NCBI GenBank assembly: GCA_020631045.1 | Contig: JAHDHZ010000004.1 | Span: forward strand, 30,457-77,244 | Direction: 5' to 3' | Origin: Flavobacteriales bacterium | GTDB lineage: Bacteria > Bacteroidota > Bacteroidia > Flavobacteriales_G > JALEGO01 | DNA length: 46,788 nt | Shown: positions 39,749 to 46,788 of the stretch, in pieces | How positions within the stretch are numbered: position 1 is the first letter of the stretch | Layout of the letters: every line of letters begins with the position of its first letter | The notes under the pieces: model-generated | Databases searched by the model: none | Told to the model about the DNA's origin: nothing | What the model saw: only the letters and a program-made list of their open reading frames with translations | Translations under genes and position numbers: made by a program

Positions 39749-41434
39749 ATGATTCAAAAAATACTTATTATACTCAGCTTTTTTGCTATTTCATTCAATT
39801 TTTTAGCTCAATGTACTGGTTTTGCAATTGATGCGTCTGCTACAGATGAGTCTGCTGGATCTTTAGGAAGCATTACAATTTGTGCTTTGAATGGATCGCC
39901 TGACTATGAGTTTGTGATTGAAAATGGTCAGGGAACAACCATTTCGTTTTCAGGAAGTAGTCCTTGTCATACTTTTTTCGGAAGACCCGCAGGAACCTAC
40001 ACCGCAACGGTTAGTGATGTAAATAACTGTGTGTCTTCTCAGCAAGTCGTGATTGAAGCTTATGTGCCTTCTGGAACTTTGGATTGCGCTTCTGCTACTG
40101 CGCTTTCGTGTGGAGTTGCCGTAGGCGGAAACAATGCTAATGGAGTAAATAATGTTGAGAGTTATGGATGTAATGATTGGACAGAAACGGGTAGAGAAGA
40201 AGTTTATACTTATACCCCTTCTCAAAATGGCCCTTTTAGTGTGAAGTTGTCTGGGTATAGCGGAGCAGATTTAGATGTTTATATTTTGTCTTCTTGTGAT
40301 CCGTCTAGTTGTATCGGAGCCGTCTTTTCTGACTCTGCTTATTTTAATAACGGTGTTGCCGGAACAACTTATTATATTGTTGTAGATTCTGATGATGGTA
40401 ATTCTTCTACTTACAACATTGAAGTAGATTGCACTGTGCCTTCTGATCCTTGCTTAGGCCTCTCGTTAACAGTTTTAACAACCGATGAGACCATTGCAAC
40501 GGGCAATGGTACTGCTGAGGCTCAATTGACAGGTATTTCTACTGATTCAGCTTCGTTTTTATGGTCAAATGGAGGTGCTGGGGCTTTAATTTCAGGTTTA
40601 AATGCTGGTACATATTCTGTGACAGCAACTACACAAACAGGTTGTGAGCTTCAGGCTAGTGGTGTGGTTGAATTTGATACATCAGGCGCTTCAGGCTGTG
40701 ATTTAACGTTGAGTTTTGTGAAAACTCATGAGACTGATACGGGCGCCAATGACGGAACAGTTCTGGTCAATGTTTTTAATGGCACTGCTCCTTACACATA
40801 CAATTGGTCGCATTCTAACTTAGATACAAATGCTTTTTCAGGGCTTGCTCCTGGAGATTATGCTGTAACTGTTGTTGACGCATCAGGGTGTGGAGTAAAC
40901 GATACTGTTTCTATTTTGTCAGCAGAAGATGAATGTGCTTTAGTGGTTTTAATCAATGGATTAGATGCTACAGAAAATAGTGTTACTGATGGGGCTGCAA
41001 CTGTACTTGTTTCAGGAGGAACTCCACCTTACACTTATCAATGGAATACTGGCGCAACAACAGCAGAGATCTATGATTTGCAGCCAGATGTTTATTTTGT
41101 AAATATTGAAGATGCTAACGGATGCTCTGATGTACAATTTGTTTCTATAGCGACGGTTTCTGTTGATTTTAAGTTTTTAAATGAAGTCTTTAATGTGTTT
41201 CCTAATCCTGTTAGTCAGTATGTGACTTTTCGTTTAGATGACCTTAACAATCAATGGTTTGATCTTGAAATCACAGACATTAAAGGGGCTGTAGTTTATT
41301 CAAATCGTTTAGCTTCTCAAAGTTTGAATCAAGGCTTTGAATTTGATGCTTCTCACTTACAGTCAGGCACTTATTTTGTGCGCCTAATGACTGCTTCTAA
41401 TCAGGTTGCGGTAAAAGCATTTTTAAAGAAATAA
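39749..41434 (+). CDS. T9SS-secreted protein with PPC-like domain and SprB-like repeats
   Basis: Signal peptide; '[26 protein letters not shown]' PPC-like; '[15 protein letters not shown]...[16 protein letters not shown]' repeats; [13 protein letters not shown]...[10 protein letters not shown]-terminus. Confidence 0.9.
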   Translation: MIQKILIILSFFAISFNFLAQCTGFAIDASATDESAGSLGSITICALNGSPDYEFVIENGQGTTISFSGSSPCHTFFGRPAGTYTATVSDVNNCVSSQQVVIEAYVPSGTLDCASATALSCGVAVGGNNANGVNNVESYGCNDWTETGREEVYTYTPSQNGPFSVKLSGYSGADLDVYILSSCDPSSCIGAVFSDSAYFNNGVAGTTYYIVVDSDDGNSSTYNIEVDCTVPSDPCLGLSLTVLTTDETIATGNGTAEAQLTGISTDSASFLWSNGGAGALISGLNAGTYSVTATTQTGCELQASGVVEFDTSGASGCDLTLSFVKTHETDTGANDGTVLVNVFNGTAPYTYNWSHSNLDTNAFSGLAPGDYAVTVVDASGCGVNDTVSILSAEDECALVVLINGLDATENSVTDGAATVLVSGGTPPYTYQWNTGATTAEIYDLQPDVYFVNIEDANGCSDVQFVSIATVSVDFKFLNEVFNVFPNPVSQYVTFRLDDLNNQWFDLEITDIKGAVVYSNRLASQSLNQGFEFDASHLQSGTYFVRLMTASNQVAVKAFLKK

Positions 41435-41466
41435 GAAGTTTTTAAGTAAATACCCATTTTTAGGTA

Positions 41467-41496
41467 TTGTTCTAAATTTCACCTTTCTTAATTTTG
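41467..41496 (+). promoter_or_regulatory. Bacteroidetes-type promoter: TTG-N19-TAATTTTG
   Basis: TTG at 41467-41469, spacer 19 nt, TAATTTTG at 41489-41496 (consensus TTG-N17-23-TAnnTTTG). Confidence 0.7.
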
Positions 41497-41513
41497 TTTA
41501 GATTTAATCTAAA
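41497..41513. promoter_or_regulatory. Candidate repressor operator, perfect 7-3-7 palindrome
   Basis: TTTAGAT-TTA-ATCTAAA, directly abutting the -7 element and 11 nt before the ATG at 41525. Confidence 0.65.
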
Positions 41514-41524
41514 TAAAATTAACA

Positions 41525-42706
41525 ATGAAACTAAGATCAATATTTCTAGGACTTACAGCTGCCTTTTTAATCTTTTCATGCGCAAAAGAAAAAGGGTGTA
41601 CTGATGCAAATGCATTGAACTATAACCCAGATGCTGAAGAAGATAATGGCACTTGTACGTATGCCAATACGCCAGCATATACAATACCCACAACATATGA
41701 ATTTACAGATGCTGATGGCAACAATACGGTATCTTATTCGGGGCAGACAGATCGTATTGGCATGCTATTAGAAATGAAAAGCTACATGGCCACTGCAGCT
41801 TCTGGGGTAGGAACTGCTGTTTCAGCTCAAACACTATTAGATATGTTTGCAAATGAAAACAGTCCGTTTACTGATGCAAACTTGAATGCTTCGTCTAAGC
41901 AAATTGAAAGCAAAACGTTTTCTTTAGATGTGTCTGCTTTTAAAGTGTATTTTGACAGCATTGCTTTATACAGTCAGTCTCAAGTAGCTGGTGCTAATGG
42001 AACTGCTGGTGTTGTTAGTAACGGTACAAAAAGCTACTTGTGCTCTCCGACCGGAAAAGACTACGCACAGTTTGTTGAAAAAGGCTTAATGGGTGCTTTG
42101 TTGTACTATCAAATTGCTGAGGTATATACAAGAGATGGTAAAATTGGTGAGGCTGTTGACAACACAACTGCTGTTGATGCTGCTGCGGGAAAATACTATA
42201 CTTCAATGCAGCACCACTGGGATGAGGCTTTTGGGTATTTCGGGGCTCCAGTTGATTTTCCTGCAAACACAAATGATGTGTTGTTCTTAGCAAAATACTC
42301 AAACAATTATGATGATGAGCTTGGCTTAAATCAACAAATTATGGATGCTTTCTTAGCGGGTAGAGCAGCGATTAACAACAACGACACTGAAGCAAAAGAA
42401 ATGAATGCCGCTAAGGTGAGAATGTTGGTTGAGAAAATTTTTGCAGGAGCTGCTATTCATTATTTTAACGTAGCAGTTGACAACATTACAGACAACACAT
42501 TGAGAAATCACTACATTTCTGAAGGTCTTGCCTTTTTAATGTCATTAAAGTACAACAGTGATGCAATTATTTCTCAATCTCAGATTGATGCAATTGTATC
42601 AACTATAGGTGATAATTATTATGATGTTACCATTGCAAACTTAGTAAGTGCTCGTGATCAAGTGAGTACAATCTACAGCATGGATGACGTAAAAACTGAA
42701 TTATAA
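41525..42706 (+). CDS. DUF4856-like lipoprotein
   Basis: Lipobox FSCAK, GCTDANALNYNPDAEEDNGTCTY, YTIPTTYEF...YSGQTDRIGMLLEMKSYM. Confidence 0.8.
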   Translation: MKLRSIFLGLTAAFLIFSCAKEKGCTDANALNYNPDAEEDNGTCTYANTPAYTIPTTYEFTDADGNNTVSYSGQTDRIGMLLEMKSYMATAASGVGTAVSAQTLLDMFANENSPFTDANLNASSKQIESKTFSLDVSAFKVYFDSIALYSQSQVAGANGTAGVVSNGTKSYLCSPTGKDYAQFVEKGLMGALLYYQIAEVYTRDGKIGEAVDNTTAVDAAAGKYYTSMQHHWDEAFGYFGAPVDFPANTNDVLFLAKYSNNYDDELGLNQQIMDAFLAGRAAINNNDTEAKEMNAAKVRMLVEKIFAGAAIHYFNVAVDNITDNTLRNHYISEGLAFLMSLKYNSDAIISQSQIDAIVSTIGDNYYDVTIANLVSARDQVSTIYSMDDVKTEL

Positions 42707-43860
42707 TGAATCATTTAATTGGTTGCCAATACACCCTAAAAAGCCTGGCAATATGTGTTGGGCTTTTGGTGTTTTCTTCATGCAGCGATAAAGGTTGTAC
42801 AGACCCCTTGGCTCAGAACTATGATGTAGATGCTTCAAAAGATGATGGTTCTTGTACCTACGGAGATTTTGATCGTTTAGCATTCAATTCTAATTATGTA
42901 GATAATTTGATCGAACCTGCTATTGTTGATTTTAATCAAAAAGTAGCCGCGCTTTCATCTTCTGTGCAAGCCTTAAAGAACGATTTGACTCCATCAAATT
43001 TGAATGCTTCAAAAACAGCTTATACTCAAGCATATCTATCATGGCAAAACGTAAGTGCTTATCAATTTGGCTTGGCCGAAAGTCTTTCTTGGCGATTAAG
43101 TACAAATGCTTACCCAGTTGATACTTCAAAAATCGAAGGGTTTATCACAAATCAAGCATACAATTTAGCCGCCGCCAGTTCTATTGATGCTCAAGGTCTT
43201 GGGGCGATTGATTATCTTTTATATGCTGAAAGTGAAACTCAAACCCTTCAAGGTTTTGCTCAAGATTCTCTTAGGGTGCAGTATTTGGCTGATGTAGTAG
43301 ATCTGATTGAAGACAATATTTCAGCTTACGCCACTGATTTTCAAGGCAGCTTTAAAACTACTTTTAAAGAAAACATTGCAACAGATGCTGGAAGTACCCT
43401 TGGTTTACTTGTCAATAACATCAATCAAGATTTTGAGATTTTAAAAAACGCCCAGATTGGTATTCCGCTTGGTAAGAAAACCTTGGGGCAAGTTCAACCA
43501 ACTTTTACCCAAGGGTATTACTCAAAATTGAGTTATGATTTATGCCTTGAGCATTTAAATCGTGTAGAGCTTAATTTCACGGGTGGATCAGGCTCCGCAC
43601 TTGGCTTAGATGACTATTTAGATTTTCTAGGAGCAAAACATGATGATGAGAATCTGAGTGATAAAATCAAAGCTCAAATTAACCTGTGTCAAACCAAACT
43701 TCAAGCAATTAATTCCCCTATTTCTCAGGCTGTTGTCAATAATAGTACTTTGGTGGATGAATTTTATACTGAAGCTGTGGCTTTGGTGGTGCTGCTTAAA
43801 ACAGATATGCCATCGGCACTGAGTGTTTTAATTACCTATCAAGATAATGACGGTGACTAA
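42706..43860 (+). CDS. Imelysin family (peptidase M75-like) lipoprotein
   Basis: Lipobox SSCSD, GCTDPLAQNYDVDASKDDGSCTY, imelysin-like WQNVSAYQFG and GLGAIDYLLYAE; start overlaps upstream stop. Confidence 0.86.
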   Translation: MNHLIGCQYTLKSLAICVGLLVFSSCSDKGCTDPLAQNYDVDASKDDGSCTYGDFDRLAFNSNYVDNLIEPAIVDFNQKVAALSSSVQALKNDLTPSNLNASKTAYTQAYLSWQNVSAYQFGLAESLSWRLSTNAYPVDTSKIEGFITNQAYNLAAASSIDAQGLGAIDYLLYAESETQTLQGFAQDSLRVQYLADVVDLIEDNISAYATDFQGSFKTTFKENIATDAGSTLGLLVNNINQDFEILKNAQIGIPLGKKTLGQVQPTFTQGYYSKLSYDLCLEHLNRVELNFTGGSGSALGLDDYLDFLGAKHDDENLSDKIKAQINLCQTKLQAINSPISQAVVNNSTLVDEFYTEAVALVVLLKTDMPSALSVLITYQDNDGD

Positions 43861-45187
43861 CATCATATCTAATTTATGCAAAAAACAAGTCGGAATACTG
43901 CCTTTGGTGGTGTTCCGTTTTTGTTTCGGAGTGCTTATGTTTTGCAGTACCTTGCGCTTTTATCTAAAAGGGTGGATTACTGAGATGTATGTAACGCCCA
44001 AGTTTTTCTTTACCTATTATCTTTTTGATTTTATAAAACCTTTAGATGCACTTGGCATGCATCTTGTCTTTTTCTTTATGGGGCTTTTTGCCTTGTTGAT
44101 TGCTTTTGGATTGTTTTATAGAGTGGCCAGTATAGGTTTTTTTTGCCTGTTTACTTATGTTGAATTGCTTGATAAGACCAATTATTTAAACCATTATTAT
44201 TTTGTCAGTTTAATTGCTTTTTTGCTGATTTTTATGCCTGCTTCAAGAGCGTTAAGCTTAGATGTGCGTTTTAAGTTTGAAAAGCTAGCTGAAAAAGTCT
44301 CAGCATTTTTAGTATGGATATTAAAAATGCAACTCTTCATTGTGTATTTCTATGCCGGAATTTCAAAAATTAACTATGATTGGTTGGTGCTTGCTCAGCC
44401 CATGCAAACCTGGTTGCCTTCAAAGGTAAGTATGCCGATTTTAGGACCTCTTTTTGATTCTAGTATTATTGCCTATTTGTTTAGTTGGGTCGGAATGCTC
44501 TATGATTGCAGTATAGGGTTTTTATTGTTTTATCGCCCTACGCGTATTTGGGCTTATTTGGCGGTCTTAGTTTTTCATATAGCTACCTGGTTGTTGTTTC
44601 CTATTGGGGTGTTTCCTTTTGTGATGATTTTTGCCACGTTGATTTTTTTTGAGCACGACCAGTGGATGTATTTATTTAAAAAAATAAAGACTAGAGGTTC
44701 TTTTCTTCAAGGAACAGGTCAAGCTCAAGTTTCAAGTTTTAAAAAGGCTGTGCTGTTTGCCTTTTTAACTATCCAGTTGCTAGTACCCTTGCGTTTTCTA
44801 TTATATCCCGGAAAACTCTTCTGGACAGAACAAGGCTATCGGTTTTCATGGCGGGTAATGCTGATAGAAAAAGCAGGTTACATCAATTTTTCTGCTTATG
44901 ATGATCAACATAATTTTTTACAAGAAATCAATAATGCGAAATACCTTACCCCCAATCAAATTAAAATGATGGCTGCCCAGCCAGATATGATTTTACAATT
45001 CGCGCATTATTTGTCAGATTATTTTTCTCAGGCATATGGTGAAAAAGTTCAGATATTTGCCACCCAAAGTTTTGTTACGCTAAACGGTAAAGGTTCTAAA
45101 CGATTTATAGATCCTAAAATTAATTTAACTGATCAAAAACGTGGGTTTAAACATAAAGACTGGATCTTAGAGTATCCTTATGAATAG
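43847..45187 (+). CDS. HTTM / vitamin K-dependent gamma-carboxylase-like membrane protein
   Basis: Multiple TM helices, RFCFGVLMF, LDKTNYLNHYYFVSLIAFLLIFMPA, FYAGISKINYDWL, PLRFLLYPGKLFWTEQGYRFSWRVMLIEKAG. Confidence 0.9.
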   Translation: MTVTNIISNLCKKQVGILPLVVFRFCFGVLMFCSTLRFYLKGWITEMYVTPKFFFTYYLFDFIKPLDALGMHLVFFFMGLFALLIAFGLFYRVASIGFFCLFTYVELLDKTNYLNHYYFVSLIAFLLIFMPASRALSLDVRFKFEKLAEKVSAFLVWILKMQLFIVYFYAGISKINYDWLVLAQPMQTWLPSKVSMPILGPLFDSSIIAYLFSWVGMLYDCSIGFLLFYRPTRIWAYLAVLVFHIATWLLFPIGVFPFVMIFATLIFFEHDQWMYLFKKIKTRGSFLQGTGQAQVSSFKKAVLFAFLTIQLLVPLRFLLYPGKLFWTEQGYRFSWRVMLIEKAGYINFSAYDDQHNFLQEINNAKYLTPNQIKMMAAQPDMILQFAHYLSDYFSQAYGEKVQIFATQSFVTLNGKGSKRFIDPKINLTDQKRGFKHKDWILEYPYE

Positions 45188-46788
45188 CATTTTTTGTCAT
45201 ATTGTACTGCTTTGTTTTGCTTTTCAAGAAGTCTATACCCAAACTTGTGTTGCCATTCACACTCAAGATTCTATGCTCTTGAAAGAGGTGAGAATTCTAC
45301 ATGAAAATCATGAGGTCACAACAAATATTGAGGGAGAAAAAGTCTGTTTTGAGTATGATCAAAATAAGAAGTACACCATTTATGCAATTGGGTATTCCAC
45401 CCAAAAATTAAAGCAAACAGACATTCAAAATGGTCAAATTATCTTAAATCCAATTAATAGATCATTAAAGAGTGTAGAGGTTCTTGGGCAAGAGCAAAAA
45501 AATACCTTTCAAACCGCTTTGCTCAGAGATGTAGAAGGCACAACAGTTTATGCAGCTAAAAAAACCAATAAAGTAACTCCAGATCAGCTGGTTACCAATA
45601 AAGGTAGCCAGGTAGCCAGGCAAGTTTTTGCAGGTGTTTCTGGTATCAATGTATGGGAAACTGATTGTGCGGGCTTACAATTGGCAATAGGGGGTAGGGG
45701 GTTGAGCCCACATAGAACTGCTAATTTCTCAACGCGTCAAAATGGGTATAACATTGCCGCTGATGCGTTAGGTTATCCTGAGACATACTACGCCCCTCCT
45801 TTACTAGCAATTCAAGACATTCAACTGGTTCGAGGCTCAGGGGCTTTGCAATACGGATCTCAGTTTGGAGGAATGCTCAATTTTAAAATGAAGCAAGGCA
45901 ATACTGAAAAGCAGGTACAGGTTCATTTAAACCAAGGTACAGGGTCAAATAAGTTCTTAAATAGTTTTGTTAGTGCATCTGGTCAAATAAAAAAATGGCA
46001 ACATTTTACTTATGCCCAAAGACGTTCTTCTGATTGTTTTCGCCCTAATTCTGAATTAGAAGCCTATTGGGTTGGTCATCACAGCATCATTCATCTTTCA
46101 GAACTCTCAAAATTAAAAGTAGATTACAGTTACTTGTATTATTTAGCTCATCAACCGGGAGGCTTAACAGATGCTGCTTTTCAAGATGACCCTACTCAGT
46201 CGATTCGTCAGCGCAATTGGTTTAGGGTCAATTGGAATTTAGCGGCACTTACCTTTGAGCACAGAGATCAAAAAAGCAATTTATTTACCGCTCAAGCTTT
46301 TGGATTATTAGGCTCAAGAAAATCAGTCGGAGAACTCGGTCAAATTAACCGTGCAGACCCTTTGGGTGATCGTAATTTAATTGTAGGAGATTTTAAAAAC
46401 TTAGGCCTTGAAACTAAATATTTGATGCGAAAAAGTATTAAGCAAAAACCTTTGAATGTGCTTGTTGGATTTAGGGCTTATTTGGGAGAGACTATCGGGA
46501 GACAAGGCTTTGCAAATGATGCTGTTCAAGCAAGTTTCACCTTTTTAGATGACAGAAAAATTGAAAATGATTACCGTTATCCATCGTTAAATTTAGCATT
46601 GTTTAATGAATCTGTGTATTACTTGTCTGAACAAACTAAGCTTACCTTGGGTGTTCGATTTGAGCGCATAAATACTCAGGCTAATGGAAGTTTCAATGCA
46701 AGTATTTACCACCCCTTAACAGGAGCGCTGTTACTTGAATTAGATAGTGTAGAGCAAAGAGGCTTGTTTCGTAATGTAGTGCTTTTTG
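45180..46788 (+). CDS. TonB-dependent outer membrane receptor (truncated by window edge)
   Basis: Open frame from ATG 45180 to the end, read by eye and absent from the ORF track: plug motifs VFAGVSGINVWETDCAGLQLAIGGRGLSPHRTANF, IQLVRGSGALQYGSQFGGMLNF. Confidence 0.92.
   Translation, partial: MNSIFCHIVLLCFAFQEVYTQTCVAIHTQDSMLLKEVRILHENHEVTTNIEGEKVCFEYDQNKKYTIYAIGYSTQKLKQTDIQNGQIILNPINRSLKSVEVLGQEQKNTFQTALLRDVEGTTVYAAKKTNKVTPDQLVTNKGSQVARQVFAGVSGINVWETDCAGLQLAIGGRGLSPHRTANFSTRQNGYNIAADALGYPETYYAPPLLAIQDIQLVRGSGALQYGSQFGGMLNFKMKQGNTEKQVQVHLNQGTGSNKFLNSFVSASGQIKKWQHFTYAQRRSSDCFRPNSELEAYWVGHHSIIHLSELSKLKVDYSYLYYLAHQPGGLTDAAFQDDPTQSIRQRNWFRVNWNLAALTFEHRDQKSNLFTAQAFGLLGSRKSVGELGQINRADPLGDRNLIVGDFKNLGLETKYLMRKSIKQKPLNVLVGFRAYLGETIGRQGFANDAVQASFTFLDDRKIENDYRYPSLNLALFNESVYYLSEQTKLTLGVRFERINTQANGSFNASIYHPLTGALLLELDSVEQRGLFRNVVLF

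Noticed and set aside
41586-41665. GCTD...DNGTC motif as a canonical EF-hand
   Set aside because: Spacing does not match the 12-residue EF-hand loop; treated as an unassigned acidic motif.

Overview
Chromosomal window from a Bacteroidetes (Flavobacteriales-like) genome. The evidence is low GC, T9SS sorting tails, SprB-like repeats, TAnnTTTG promoter elements and TonB/Exb genes. Most of it is a dense housekeeping backbone: ribF, atpDC, a DAHP synthase, dxs, rfaE2, radA, ruvB, adk, obg, exbB/exbD/tonB-like, rsmG, an ECF sigma factor, tRNA-Leu(GAG), tRNA-Lys(TTT) and kbl. Accessory or unusual content stands out in several places. (1) A translationally coupled 4-gene operon at the right edge encodes DUF4856-like lipoprotein, imelysin-like lipoprotein, HTTM/gamma-carboxylase-like membrane protein and a TonB-dependent receptor (cut by the window edge). 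It is preceded by a TTG-N19-TAnnTTTG promoter abutting a perfect 7-3-7 palindrome, and the two lipoproteins share an N-terminal GCTD..NY..DA..D.G.CTY motif. (2) A sphingomyelinase-like phosphodiesterase gene lies directly next to a neutral-ceramidase-like gene. (3) A periplasmic-propeller receptor has a class III adenylyl cyclase plus a C-terminal HD phosphohydrolase domain as its output. (4) A three-copy intergenic repeat family sits only at convergent or 3'-end junctions, each copy enclosed by a different, locus-specific inverted repeat. (5) A nested, mutually exclusive hairpin lies between radA and a DUF3108 gene. I saw no CRISPR array, transposase, prophage or rRNA. All product names come from motif recognition by eye; no database search was run.
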